Source of the DNA: an uncultured Lachnospiraceae bacterium | GTDB taxonomy: Bacteria > Bacillota > Clostridia > Lachnospirales > Lachnospiraceae | Direction: 5' to 3' | Assembly: GCA_958402795.1 (NCBI GenBank) | Contig: CATXUX010000005.1 | Coordinates: forward strand, 68,628-132,627 | Length of the DNA: 64,000 bases | Shown: piece after piece, positions 40,451 through 50,037 of the stretch | Numbering within the stretch: the first letter of the stretch is position 1 | How the letters are laid out: the number at the start of each line of letters is the position of its first letter | The notes under the pieces: generated by a model | Database searches by the model: none | Told to the model about the DNA's origin: nothing | The model's input: only the letters and a program-made list of their open reading frames with translations | Translations under genes and position numbers: made by a program

Positions 40451-43400
40451 ATGGAGTTTGCACATTTACACGTCCATACAGAGTATAGTCTTCTGGATGG
40501 TTCGAATAAAATCAAAGAATATGTGGCGCGTGTGAAAGAACTGGGGATGAACAGCGCGGCGATCACAGATCATGGTGTGATGTACGGCGCGGTTGATTTC
40601 TACAAAGAAGCAAAAAAAGAAGGAATCAAACCAATCCTGGGGTGCGAAGTCTATGTGGCGCCGAATTCCCGGTTCGACCGGGAACTGACGGGAGGCGACG
40701 ACCGGTATTACCACCTGGTTCTCCTTGCGGAGAACAATCAGGGGTATGCAAACCTTACGAAAATCGTATCGAAAGGGTTCGTGGAAGGGTATTATTATAA
40801 ACCGCGTGTTGACAAGGCGCTTCTGCGGGAGTATCACGAAGGAATCATCGCACTGAGCGCATGTCTGGCAGGAGAGATCCCACGGTATATTACGAAAGGT
40901 CTCTATGAAGAGGCGAAGCAGCGGGCGCTGGAATATCAGGACATCTTCGGGAAAGGGAATTTCTTTCTGGAACTGCAGGATCACGGGATACCGGAACAGC
41001 GGATGGTGAACCAGCGTCTGATGCAGATGTCGGAGGAACTGGGCATCGATCTGGTTGCGACGAACGACGTCCACTACACGTATGCGGAAGACGCCGAGGC
41101 ACATGATATCCTGCTCTGCATCCAGACCGGGAAGAAACTGGAGGATGAGAACCGGTTGCGTTACGAGGGCGGCCAGTATTATGTGAAGTCGCCGGAGGAG
41201 ATGGCGTCGCTGTTTCCTTATGCGCTGCAGGCGCTTGAGAATACCCAGCGGATCGCGGACCGGTGCAATGTGGAACTGGAATTTCACGTGACAAAACTCC
41301 CGAAATACGATGTGCCGGATGGACTTTCATCCTGGGAATATTTGAACCAGCTTTGCTGGGACGGACTGGAAAGGCGGTATCAGAATCCGGGCGAGGAATT
41401 AAAAGAGCGGCTTCGGTATGAACTGGATACGATCCGGCATATGGGGTATGTGGATTACTTCCTGATCGTGTGGGATTTTATCAATTATGCAAAACGAAAC
41501 GGAATTGCAGTCGGACCGGGACGTGGATCGGCGGCGGGAAGCATTGTGTCTTATTGTCTGGAGATTACGAATATAGATCCGATCCGCTATAATCTGCTGT
41601 TTGAGCGGTTTTTGAATCCGGAACGTGTGTCCATGCCGGATATCGACGTAGACTTCTGCTACGAGCGCAGGCCGGAGGTGATCGATTACGTGACGCGGAA
41701 GTATGGGAAGGACCGCGTGGTGCAGATCGTGACCTTTGGAACCATGGCGGCGCGCGGTGTGATCCGCGATGTGGGACGTGTAATGGATATGCCTTATGCA
41801 CAGGTGGACGGTATCGCAAAGATGATTCCGCAGGAGTTGAATATCACGATTGATAAGGCGATGAAGATGAATCCGGAGTTCCGCAGTGCCTATGAGTCGG
41901 ACGAGCAGATAAAGAAACTGATCGATATGTCGAAGCGTCTGGAAGGCCTTCCCAGACACAGCTCCATGCATGCGGCGGGCGTCGTGATCTGCCAGAAGTC
42001 GGCAGATGAATTTGTTCCGCTCTCCCGGGCACAGGACGGGACGATCGTCACCCAGTATACAATGACTACACTGGAGGAACTGGGACTTCTGAAGATGGAT
42101 TTCCTTGGTCTGCGGACACTGACCGTGATCCAGAATGCGGTAAATATGGCGCGCGCGAAAACGCCGGAACTGGACATGGAGAAAATCAATTATGACGACA
42201 AGGCGGTTCTGGACTATATCGGAACCGGAAAGACAGACGGAATCTTTCAGCTGGAGAGTGCGGGGATGAAAGGGTTCATGAAAGAACTGAAACCGCACAG
42301 TCTGGAAGACATCATCGCCGGAATCTCTCTTTACCGTCCCGGACCGATGGATTTTATTCCCAAATATATCCGGGGGAAAAACGACCAGTCTTCGATTACC
42401 TATGACTGCCCGCAGCTCGAACCGATCCTGGAGCCGACTTACGGCTGTATTGTTTATCAGGAGCAGGTCATGCAGATCGTGCAGACACTCGCGGGATATT
42501 CGCTGGGGCGCAGCGACCTGCTGCGCCGCGCCATGTCGAAGAAGAAGGGCGATGTGATGCAGAAGGAACGCCAGGTCTTTCTCTACGGGGATGAGGCGAC
42601 CGGCGTGCCAGGCTGCATCAAAAACGGGATTCCCGAGGAAACGGCGAATAAGATCTACGATGAGATGATCGACTTTGCAAAATATGCATTCAACAAATCC
42701 CACGCGGCGGCTTATGCTGTGGTTGCTTATCAGACCGCATTTTTGAAATACTATTATCCCGTGGAATTTATGGCGGCGCTGATGACTTCCGTGATCGATA
42801 ATCCGTCCAAGGTGGCAGAGTATATCTATACATGCCGCCAGATGGGGATTGAGCTTCTCCCGCCGGACATTAACCGGGGATACGCGGACTTTTCTGTGGA
42901 TAACGGCAAGATCCGGTATGGACTGGCAGCGATTAAAAGTATCGGAAAACCGGTGATCCATGAGATCGTGGCGGACCGTGAGAGCTTCGGCGAATTCCGC
43001 AACCTGGAAGATTTCATTACCCGGATGTCCATGAAAGAAGCCTTGAACAAGCGCGTGATCGAAAACCTCATTAAGGCGGGGGCGCTCGACTGCCTCGGCG
43101 GGACAAGAAAACAATTTATGAGCATCTATGTCCAGATTGCAGACCGGGTAGCGCAGGAAAAAAAGTATTCCATGACCGGGCAGATGACATTGTTTGACTT
43201 TGTGGATGAAGAACAGAAGAAAGATTTCGAGATTAAAATGCCGAATGTGGGCGAGTATGCGAAGGAGACAAAGCTTGCATTTGAAAAAGAGGTGCTGGGC
43301 GTATATATCAGCGGACATCCGCTGGAGGAATATGAGGATAAATGGAAGAAAAGCATCACGGCGTCCACCATGGATTTCCAGCCGGATGAGGAAACCGGAC

Positions 43401-43924
43401 GTCCCCGGGTTCATGACGGCGCAAAGGAAGTAGTCGGGGGTATGATCACGGAAAAAACGACGAAGATCACAAAGACAAACCAGTTGATGGCGTTTGTCAC
43501 ACTGGAAGATCTGCTCGGGACGGTGGAGATCGTTGTATTTCCACGGGACTACGAGAAGAACCGGGCATATCTTGAGGAGGATCAGAAGGTGTTCATCAAA
43601 GGACGCGTGTCTGAGGAGGATGAAAAACCGAGCAAGCTGATCTGTGAGAAAGTCATTCCGTTTGAGAGCAAAAAGCGGGAACTGTGGATTCAGTTTCCGG
43701 ATAAGGCAGACTATCTGGAAAACGAACCGGCTGTATTCGGTGATCTTTCCGATTCGGAAGGAGAGGACGAGGTTGTGATCTACTGCCAGAAAGAACGGGC
43801 CATAAAACGGCTGCCGAGAAACCGCAATGTGCAGATCGGACCGCAGGTATTGAGCAGGTTGATGAATCGTTTTGGTGAAAAACGCGTAAAAGTGGTAGAA
43901 AAGACTATTGAAAACCGCGTATAA
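40451..43924 (+). CDS. dnaE: DNA polymerase III subunit alpha (DnaE)
   Basis: A 1157-residue replicative polymerase. An N-terminal PHP domain starts with FAHLHVHTEYSLLDGSNKI; the polymerase core has GPGRGSAAGSIVSYCL and the catalytic PDIDVD motif (Asp397, Asp399, Asp401); HSSMHAAGVVI and the fingers follow; a helix-hairpin-helix region and an OB fold (about 990-1070, KITKTNQLMAFVTLEDLLGTVEIVVFP) end the protein. Clostridia also carry PolC; this DnaE usually extends primers for the lagging strand. The start at 40451 has GAGGAGG 6-7 bases upstream. Confidence 0.97.
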   Translation: MEFAHLHVHTEYSLLDGSNKIKEYVARVKELGMNSAAITDHGVMYGAVDFYKEAKKEGIKPILGCEVYVAPNSRFDRELTGGDDRYYHLVLLAENNQGYANLTKIVSKGFVEGYYYKPRVDKALLREYHEGIIALSACLAGEIPRYITKGLYEEAKQRALEYQDIFGKGNFFLELQDHGIPEQRMVNQRLMQMSEELGIDLVATNDVHYTYAEDAEAHDILLCIQTGKKLEDENRLRYEGGQYYVKSPEEMASLFPYALQALENTQRIADRCNVELEFHVTKLPKYDVPDGLSSWEYLNQLCWDGLERRYQNPGEELKERLRYELDTIRHMGYVDYFLIVWDFINYAKRNGIAVGPGRGSAAGSIVSYCLEITNIDPIRYNLLFERFLNPERVSMPDIDVDFCYERRPEVIDYVTRKYGKDRVVQIVTFGTMAARGVIRDVGRVMDMPYAQVDGIAKMIPQELNITIDKAMKMNPEFRSAYESDEQIKKLIDMSKRLEGLPRHSSMHAAGVVICQKSADEFVPLSRAQDGTIVTQYTMTTLEELGLLKMDFLGLRTLTVIQNAVNMARAKTPELDMEKINYDDKAVLDYIGTGKTDGIFQLESAGMKGFMKELKPHSLEDIIAGISLYRPGPMDFIPKYIRGKNDQSSITYDCPQLEPILEPTYGCIVYQEQVMQIVQTLAGYSLGRSDLLRRAMSKKKGDVMQKERQVFLYGDEATGVPGCIKNGIPEETANKIYDEMIDFAKYAFNKSHAAAYAVVAYQTAFLKYYYPVEFMAALMTSVIDNPSKVAEYIYTCRQMGIELLPPDINRGYADFSVDNGKIRYGLAAIKSIGKPVIHEIVADRESFGEFRNLEDFITRMSMKEALNKRVIENLIKAGALDCLGGTRKQFMSIYVQIADRVAQEKKYSMTGQMTLFDFVDEEQKKDFEIKMPNVGEYAKETKLAFEKEVLGVYISGHPLEEYEDKWKKSITASTMDFQPDEETGRPRVHDGAKEVVGGMITEKTTKITKTNQLMAFVTLEDLLGTVEIVVFPRDYEKNRAYLEEDQKVFIKGRVSEEDEKPSKLICEKVIPFESKKRELWIQFPDKADYLENEPAVFGDLSDSEGEDEVVIYCQKERAIKRLPRNRNVQIGPQVLSRLMNRFGEKRVKVVEKTIENRV

Positions 43925-43940
43925 ATCATGTAGAATAAAT

Positions 43941-43985
43941 CCGAAATATGATTCGGTAAGAAAAAGACTGTCTGGCGAACAGACA
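43941..43985 (+). promoter_or_regulatory. Two small hairpins in the pfkA leader
   Basis: CCGAA/TTCGG (43941-43956) and TGTCTG/CAGACA (43969-43985) lie between dnaE and pfkA. There is no T run, so they look like leader structures rather than a dnaE terminator. Confidence 0.35.
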
Positions 43986-44013
43986 TGTTCGTTTACGATT
44001 ATCAGGAAGGTGG

Positions 44014-45033
44014 ATGAGTGACATGGCAGAAAATGAAAGAGAAGTAAGACAGGAAGAACTCGAAGATCCGATCCGTACGATCGGTGTACTGACGAGCGGA
44101 GGGGATGCACCGGGAATGAATGCAGCGATCCGTGCAGTCGTAAGAACAGGACTTTCCCATGGACTGAAGGTACGCGGAATCCGCAGAGGATACCATGGAC
44201 TTTTGAAAGAAGAGATTATTGATCTGTCAGCGCGCGACGTATCCGATACGATCCAGCGGGGCGGTACGATCCTGCAGACGGCGAGATGCAAAAGTATGCG
44301 GACGGAAGAGGGACAGCAGAAAGCAGCCGCGATCTGTAAGAAGTACGGAATCGACGGACTGGTCGTGATCGGAGGCGACGGTTCCTTTGCAGGCGCACAG
44401 AAGCTCTCAAACCTTGGCGTAAGGGTGATCGGTCTGCCGGGAACGATCGATCTGGACATCGCATGTACCGATTATACGATCGGATTTGATACGGCGGTCA
44501 ATACGGCAATGGAAGCAATCGACAAAGTGCGGGATACATCTACCTCCCATGAGCGGTGCAGTATCATCGAAGTAATGGGACACGATGCAGGATATCTGGC
44601 GCTGTGGTGCGGAATCGCCAACGGTGCGGAACGTATTCTGATGCCGGAAGAGCATGACTATGACGAGCAAGCGCTGATCAACGATATTATGGAATGCAGA
44701 AAACGCGGAAAGAAAAACTATATTATCATAAATGCAGAGGGAATCGGCGATACCATGAATATGGCGAAGAGAATTGAAGCAGCGACCGGTATGGAGACGC
44801 GGGCAACCATTCTCGGACACATGCAGCGCGGCGGAAGTCCGACCTGTAAGGATCGTGTCTATGCGTCTATTATGGGAGCGAAAGCGGTGGAACTGCTGCT
44901 GGAGGGCAAGACAAACCGCGTAGTCGGATACCGGGACGGAAAGTTTGTGGACTATGATATCAATGATGCGCTTGCTATGAAGAAGGAAGTCCCGGCAGAC
45001 CAGTATGAGATTTCCAAGGTACTGGCACTCTAA
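44014..45033 (+). CDS. pfkA: ATP-dependent 6-phosphofructokinase
   Basis: A 339-residue glycolytic enzyme making fructose-1,6-bisphosphate. It has an extra N-terminal stretch of about 20 residues before TIGVLTSGGDAPGMNAAIR. GGDGSFAGA carries the Gly of the ATP-type enzymes; the catalytic loop reads GTIDLD (Asp146, Asp148) rather than the usual GTIDND; HMQRGGSPTCKDRV is the fructose-6-phosphate site. AGGAAGG precedes the ATG; a second ATG three codons later is equally possible. It appears co-transcribed with murI, 25 bases downstream. Confidence 0.96.
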   Translation: MSDMAENEREVRQEELEDPIRTIGVLTSGGDAPGMNAAIRAVVRTGLSHGLKVRGIRRGYHGLLKEEIIDLSARDVSDTIQRGGTILQTARCKSMRTEEGQQKAAAICKKYGIDGLVVIGGDGSFAGAQKLSNLGVRVIGLPGTIDLDIACTDYTIGFDTAVNTAMEAIDKVRDTSTSHERCSIIEVMGHDAGYLALWCGIANGAERILMPEEHDYDEQALINDIMECRKRGKKNYIIINAEGIGDTMNMAKRIEAATGMETRATILGHMQRGGSPTCKDRVYASIMGAKAVELLLEGKTNRVVGYRDGKFVDYDINDALAMKKEVPADQYEISKVLAL

Positions 45034-45058
45034 AAGAAAACAGAAGAGGGCATGAGAT

Positions 45059-45877
45059 GTGAGCAGTAAAAAGACCGCGCCGGTTGGCGTGTTTGATTCC
45101 GGAGTCGGGGGACTCACGGTGATGCGTGAGATCGTCCGGCAGATCCCGGAAGAAGATATCGTATATTTCGGGGACACGGCACGTGTCCCCTACGGAAGCA
45201 AGTCGCGCAAGACGATCATTCGTTTTTCGGAACAGATCATTCGTTTTCTAATGACAAAAGAAGTAAAAGCAATCGTGATCGCCTGCAATACGGCGAGTGC
45301 TCTGGCGCTGGATACGGTACGCGAGGAGTTTGACATACCGATTCTGGGAGTCGTGGTTCCGGGGGCGAGAGCTGCGGTGGAAGCAACGAAGCGCAGAAAG
45401 ATCGGCGTGGTCGGAACGGATGCCACGGTCAACAGCGGGATGTATACGAAGATCATTCAGGGGATGGATCCCGGTATTCAGGTAATTGAGAAGGCTTGTC
45501 CGCTGTTTGTCCCGCTTGTGGAAGAGGGATTTAAAGAGCATATTGTGACGCAGGAGATCATTGAATATTATCTGCAGTCCATGAAGGATTCCGACATCGA
45601 TGCGATGATCCTCGGCTGTACCCACTATCCGCTTCTGCGCTCCAAGATCCGCGCGTATATGGGAGATGGAATCCAGATCGTGAACCCCGCTTATGAGACG
45701 GCAATGGATCTCAAAAAGCTGCTCGCAGAGCGAGAGATGGCGAATGACCGGAGTGAAGGAGAGAGCCGGTATGAGTTCTATGTCAGCGATATGGCAGAAA
45801 AATTCCGGCATTTTGCAAACACTGTGATGCCGTTCGATGTGCCGGAGACCAATGTGATCAATATTGAAGGGTTTTAA
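45059..45877 (+). CDS. murI: Glutamate racemase
   Basis: A 272-residue enzyme converting L- to D-glutamate for peptidoglycan. VGVFDSGVGGLTVMREI is the N-terminal block. The two catalytic cysteines are in IACNTASALALD and LGCTHYPLL. GDTARVPYGSKS is also typical. The start is a GTG at 45059 with GAGGG 8-9 bases upstream. It lies between pfkA and a DUF1934 gene whose ATG follows its stop by 3 bases. Confidence 0.96.
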   Translation: MSSKKTAPVGVFDSGVGGLTVMREIVRQIPEEDIVYFGDTARVPYGSKSRKTIIRFSEQIIRFLMTKEVKAIVIACNTASALALDTVREEFDIPILGVVVPGARAAVEATKRRKIGVVGTDATVNSGMYTKIIQGMDPGIQVIEKACPLFVPLVEEGFKEHIVTQEIIEYYLQSMKDSDIDAMILGCTHYPLLRSKIRAYMGDGIQIVNPAYETAMDLKKLLAEREMANDRSEGESRYEFYVSDMAEKFRHFANTVMPFDVPETNVINIEGF

Positions 45878-45880
45878 AAA

Positions 45881-46336
45881 ATGACAAGAGATGTTTTAGT
45901 CAGTATTTCAGGCTTACAGACAGAACTGGCCGCAGGCATAGAGATGGAGGACGCCGGAGAAGACGAACCGATCGAGGTGGTGACTCCGGCACAGTATTTC
46001 TGTAAAAACGGAAAACACTATATCTTATACGATGAAGTGTCCGAAGGAATTTCCGGGACAACAAAGAATAAGATCAAGATCACCGGGGATGAATGTATGG
46101 AAGTCATGAAGTCCGGGGTGACCAATTCACATATGATTTTTGAAAAGAACAAAAAGAATTTCACCTATTATCAGACACCGTTCGGGCAGATGCTTGTGGG
46201 AATCCGCACGAAGAATATGGAGGTGAATGTCTCCGAGAAGAACATCGATGTGTCGGTAGACTATGAGCTGGACGTCAACCATGAACCATTAGCGGACTGT
46301 GAGATTAAACTGAATATTATGGAAAACGGAAATTAA
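45881..46336 (+). CDS. DUF1934 domain-containing protein
   Basis: A 151-residue cytoplasmic beta-barrel protein of the DUF1934 (YwiB) family, calycin-like. Recognised from the N-terminal VLVSISGLQ and the LYDEV(S)EG...KIKITGD and FEKNKKNFTYYQTPFGQM blocks. Its function is not established. It is translationally close to murI and ends at a hairpin. Confidence 0.88.
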   Translation: MTRDVLVSISGLQTELAAGIEMEDAGEDEPIEVVTPAQYFCKNGKHYILYDEVSEGISGTTKNKIKITGDECMEVMKSGVTNSHMIFEKNKKNFTYYQTPFGQMLVGIRTKNMEVNVSEKNIDVSVDYELDVNHEPLADCEIKLNIMENGN

Positions 46337-46361
46337 GAGCGGCGCAGAGAGAGCCGCTCTT
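46335..46361. terminator. Hairpin after the DUF1934 gene
   Basis: A 9-bp perfect stem AAGAGCGGC (46335-46343) and GCCGCTCTT (46353-46361) overlaps the stop codon. It ends the pfkA-murI unit and faces a convergent gene; only a short T tract follows. Confidence 0.65.
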
Positions 46362-46393
46362 ATGTATTTATGCCGGTATCTGTACAGAAAAGT

Positions 46394-47254
46394 TTACTCG
46401 TCACACTGATACCATAATTCTGCCATTCCGAGACGTGCGACGTCTCCCTTACGGAAACCGGATTCTTCGTAGGCGCCTGTGATCGAACCGTCCAGCAGAC
46501 CGGAAGTCAGATCGAGATAATCCTTAATGATCTGTCTGGGTATGGTAACGGCATCGTGACCCACACCTAATACGTCATAGTGCTCTTTCATGGACCAGAG
46601 CTTTGCCATTGTCTGATGGCAGTTTCGGATCAATACCGGGTCATTATTCGGCTGGCGCATCAGAATGATTCCGACATTTGCTGTATCTCCGCTGAACAGA
46701 ATCTGGCTTGTCGGATCCAGAAAACACATTTCCCCCGGGGTATGTCCGGGTGTATGGATCGCTTTTAAAACACGACCGCCCAGGTCAAATTCCATGCCGT
46801 CTGTGACCGGTTTCCAGTCAAACTCCATGCTTCCGCTTTGTTCCGGGAGCTGGGCAAGCAACTCTTCTACTTGTAATTCCGGGCAGCGGATCGGGGCGCG
46901 GGTCCGGATATAGAAGCTGCGTACCGCATTCAGGTCAGAACTGCCCATAAGCTGTTTCATCTGTTCTGATGAATCATGCAGGCTATTACCATCGTCAGGG
47001 TGCAGATATACCGGGACGCCCGGGAACTGACCCACACCGCCCGCATGGTCAAAATGACCATGCGTCAGCAAAATGATAAGAGGTTTGTCTGTGAGTTCAC
47101 ATACGCACTTTGCCAGATTTCCGATGCCGCAGCCGGTGTCGATGAGAGCTGCACGTTCAGTTCCTTCTGCAAGAAATGCGTTTACCAGGTTAAACTCGCT
47201 CAGACACCAGGTATGCGGCGCAATCTGTGTTATTTTGTGTCTTGGCTCTGCCAT
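46394..47254 (-). CDS. MBL-fold metallo-hydrolase
   Basis: A 286-residue metallo-beta-lactamase-fold hydrolase. The zinc motif is THGHFDHAGG (HxHxDH, about residues 60-69), with a further His in IHTPGHTPGEM and Asp in LFSGDT. Substrates of this glyoxalase-like group vary. Its start overlaps the stop of the upstream GPH transporter (TAATG), so it is the last gene of the LacI-controlled unit and may hydrolyse an ester or lactone of the imported compound; that is an inference. Confidence 0.88.
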   Translation of the reverse strand: MAEPRHKITQIAPHTWCLSEFNLVNAFLAEGTERAALIDTGCGIGNLAKCVCELTDKPLIILLTHGHFDHAGGVGQFPGVPVYLHPDDGNSLHDSSEQMKQLMGSSDLNAVRSFYIRTRAPIRCPELQVEELLAQLPEQSGSMEFDWKPVTDGMEFDLGGRVLKAIHTPGHTPGEMCFLDPTSQILFSGDTANVGIILMRQPNNDPVLIRNCHQTMAKLWSMKEHYDVLGVGHDAVTIPRQIIKDYLDLTSGLLDGSITGAYEESGFRKGDVARLGMAELWYQCDE

Positions 47255-48711
47255 TATTTGTTCATCTCCTTTAAGATTTTTTCTTCCTTTTCTTCACTCT
47301 GTTCACGCAGTGTTTCACTGATTTCCGCCATCTTTGCGTCGCTGATATTATAGATAAATTTGTAACAGATAAAAACCAGCAGACATCCGATCATCGGCCA
47401 GCAGCCTCCGAACAGTTTGATCCGGTCGGCAACTCCGGCAGCCTGTGCGACCGCGCTGACGCCCGGATTATAACCAAGCGCTTCCAGCACCAGCGTGATC
47501 AGGGAAGAAGAGGCACTGGATGCAAAGAATACAATAAAGGTGATCGTCGCGTAAACGGTGCCGTCGTTGCGCTGTCCTGTCAGGTAAGCCTGATAGTCTA
47601 CTGCGTCTGCGATCATCGCCCACAGCAGCAGGCCGGACGCTGTCGTGCAGCATGCTGCACCAAGCTGGCAGATCACCCATGTTACCGGAGTCATCGGTGC
47701 AAACGCGGTAATGGCATAGCAGACGGCGGCGCCGAGTGTCGGCCATGTGACAAGGTTCTTTTTTCCGAACTTCGTAACCAGCGGTTTGATAAAGAGCATA
47801 CCGACGATCATGGGAACCATACTGATCAGAGAACTTACAGACAGCATGGAAGTATCCTGAAAATATACCATAAATACATATTGGTTTGTGATGGATACCG
47901 GTTGTGTAAACAGCTTGGTTGCAACGTAAGCAAGTACGACCGCGATCATGATCCGGTTTTTCAAAAATGATTTCATAACCTGCCAGTAATTCACTTTTTC
48001 GCCCGCAGCACTCACATTACTGTCCGGAGTAACAAGGACACGCTCTGAGATCAGGTTATGGGCGATCAGCAGACAGACGATACAGAACACGCCGAGAATT
48101 ACACTCAGCAGAATAAACCGGCTGGCAATCGGATCGCTGTTTTCATCAAACAAAAGCATCGGCGCAACGGTGGTGGGAATAATATTTCCCAGCAGGCTGC
48201 CGATTGAGCGGAAGTTAGACAACTCACTGCGCTGTGTCATATCTGTCGTAATGATATTCGACATCGCGCCGTATGGTACGTTAATGAACGTTCCGACGAT
48301 TCCCCAGATAAAATACATGATCAGCACCCATGCAATTTTTGCCGCATAAGGCATGTCCTGTACATTGAGAAACAGAATTACAGTAAAAATTGCATATGGA
48401 AGCGCAAACCACTTCAGATAAGGCTTCATCTTTCCGTTTTTTGTTGCCGCGCGGTTGTCAACAGTTCGTCCGATAAACGTATCGTTCAGCGCGTCCAATG
48501 CCTTGCAGATGAATATAATTGCTGCAAAATGTGTTGCACGCACGCCCAGGATATTTTCACAAAATAACATCAGGTAACTGTTTACAATAACCTGCAGGCT
48601 GTTAAAACCCAGATCTCCGCACATATATCCGATTTTATCTTTCAGGCCGAATGCAGGCGCGTTTGTGACTTTTCTTACATAATCTTCATTTAGCTTAGCC
48701 ATCGCTTTCAT
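47254..48711 (-). CDS. GPH-family (glycoside-pentoside-hexuronide) cation symporter
   Basis: A 485-residue MFS-type transporter with about 12 membrane helices. LKDKIGYMCGDLGFN near the N-terminus and the GTFINVPYGAMSNIITTDMTQRSELSNFRS segment are GPH family features, as in melibiose and xyloside symporters. The start at 48711 has AGGAGGAG 6 bases upstream and overlaps the end of the lacI-like gene by 17 bases. With LacI regulator and metallo-hydrolase it forms a small uptake operon for an unknown glycoside or uronide. Confidence 0.88.
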   Translation of the reverse strand: MKAMAKLNEDYVRKVTNAPAFGLKDKIGYMCGDLGFNSLQVIVNSYLMLFCENILGVRATHFAAIIFICKALDALNDTFIGRTVDNRAATKNGKMKPYLKWFALPYAIFTVILFLNVQDMPYAAKIAWVLIMYFIWGIVGTFINVPYGAMSNIITTDMTQRSELSNFRSIGSLLGNIIPTTVAPMLLFDENSDPIASRFILLSVILGVFCIVCLLIAHNLISERVLVTPDSNVSAAGEKVNYWQVMKSFLKNRIMIAVVLAYVATKLFTQPVSITNQYVFMVYFQDTSMLSVSSLISMVPMIVGMLFIKPLVTKFGKKNLVTWPTLGAAVCYAITAFAPMTPVTWVICQLGAACCTTASGLLLWAMIADAVDYQAYLTGQRNDGTVYATITFIVFFASSASSSLITLVLEALGYNPGVSAVAQAAGVADRIKLFGGCWPMIGCLLVFICYKFIYNISDAKMAEISETLREQSEEKEEKILKEMNK

Positions 48712-49777
48712 AGTGGCTCTCCTCCTTGTGTTTGTAGTACATGTTACTGTTTGCACGCAGGACGATGCGCGGCGTTACCCGGTACACCGTCTGTAGAGGA
48801 ACATTTTTGGCCAGATGCTCCATCATCAGACGAAGCGCCAGATAACCGATTTTTTCCGGCCGCTTGTCAATGACAGCATCTAATGTTCCATTTTGGAGAG
48901 CTTCGTAACTTTCATCAAATAGTTCACTGCCGATCACCGTATAGTTCCCGGGACGATCGTTCAGCGCTTTGAGCATGGAAACGGTATGGCGCGCGCAGGT
49001 AGCGTATATTCCTGTGAGATCCGGTGTTTCATTGATTAGTTTTGTGATTGCATCTGTCTGGTCTGTCAGAAGATCAAAATCCATTGCGTGTATTTTCAGG
49101 TCGTCCCGCCGGGCGTTCAGGCATTCTCTGAAAATGCGCCCGTTTTGATCACCATCCCGAAGAGACTGGTTCAGTAGTAGAACCGTCCCGCTGTTATGAA
49201 CAAATTTTGACATCAGTTCACTTGCCAGATCTGCGGCAAGAGCATCGTCCACAGCGACGCAGGGAATATCTTCAGTCCCTTCCGGCGCACGTTCCATGCA
49301 GATGATCGGGATTCCGCTTCCGATGAGACGGTTCGCCCAGGTAAGCTGTTCCATATCCATGTCAATGTTATAGAGGATTACCCCATCAAAATGTACCGGC
49401 TGTGCCCGGTAAATCCGTTTCAGGTACGTCGCGGCACTAAATTCTCCTCGCTGATTGACAGACATATAAAATTCCTGAAACACGACATTATAATTTCCAA
49501 GCTCAGAACGTGCTTTCAGATATCCGTTTAACATCTGCTGCAGAAAATACCGTGAACGTTCCTCATTCTCCGGAAAAATCAACGCAATGTTCAGCGTACT
49601 CCTGCGCAGCGAGGAAGCAGTCAGATTTACCGAATACTCATGTTCCTTTGCAATGCGCAGAATTCGTTTTCTGACCTCCTCACTACAGCCTTCTTTTCCA
49701 TTTAGCACACGGTGCACCGTGGTAAGCGATACACCCGCCTCCTCAGCGATTTGTTTTAAAGTTACTTTTGTCCCCAT
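48695..49777 (-). CDS. LacI family transcriptional regulator
   Basis: A 360-residue repressor. The N-terminal helix-turn-helix VTLKQIAEEAGVSLTTVHRVLNGKEG includes the hinge; the rest is a periplasmic-binding-protein-like sugar domain. The start at 49777 follows GAGGTG by about 6 bases; GTG at 49783 is an alternative. It is the first gene of the transporter/metallo-hydrolase operon, and operator-like repeats lie in its leader. Confidence 0.94.
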   Translation of the reverse strand: MGTKVTLKQIAEEAGVSLTTVHRVLNGKEGCSEEVRKRILRIAKEHEYSVNLTASSLRRSTLNIALIFPENEERSRYFLQQMLNGYLKARSELGNYNVVFQEFYMSVNQRGEFSAATYLKRIYRAQPVHFDGVILYNIDMDMEQLTWANRLIGSGIPIICMERAPEGTEDIPCVAVDDALAADLASELMSKFVHNSGTVLLLNQSLRDGDQNGRIFRECLNARRDDLKIHAMDFDLLTDQTDAITKLINETPDLTGIYATCARHTVSMLKALNDRPGNYTVIGSELFDESYEALQNGTLDAVIDKRPEKIGYLALRLMMEHLAKNVPLQTVYRVTPRIVLRANSNMYYKHKEESHYESDG

Positions 49778-49815
49778 AATCACACCTCATTTGACTTTGC
49801 CGGCCAGCGATAAAC

Positions 49816-49902
49816 TTACGAAAAATTTTTACGAAAAATTTTACGAAAACGTTTTATCAAATTTGTGTGCGTATTATATATAAGTTTTCGTGGTTTTGTA
49901 AA
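49816..49902 (-). promoter_or_regulatory. Promoter and operator repeats of the lacI-like operon
   Basis: On the minus strand TTTACA (49902-49897), 18 bases and TATAAT (49878-49873) form the promoter. Downstream, on the plus strand, TTACGAAAAATTT (49816), TTACGAAAAATTT (49829) and TTACGAAAACGTTT (49841) repeat with 12-13 base spacing; the last contains the perfect palindrome AAAACGTTTT (49846-49855), a LacI-type operator. Position in the transcribed leader suggests roadblock autoregulation. Confidence 0.7.
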
Positions 49903-49999
49903 TAGACAGAATCCACAAAAATCCGGCAATATTTTGTGCAAAATGATGAATTAAAAAGGGATAAATATAAAAAAGAAGACAAATTGATAAAAAGAAGAA

Positions 50000-50034
50000 A
50001 AAAAGAAGAGTTCCGCTTTTCAGCAGAACTCTTT
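50000..50034 (-). terminator. Terminator after the small membrane protein gene
   Basis: On the minus strand AAGAGTTCtGC and GCgGAACTCTT form the stem (50033-50006), followed by a T-rich run. Confidence 0.85.
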
Positions 50035-50037
50035 ACC

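Noticed and set aside
41399..44110. 903-codon minus-strand open frame
   Set aside because: Antisense shadow of dnaE and the pfkA start; composition (His, Arg, Leu, Phe rich) is that of a reverse-complement frame and no site precedes it.
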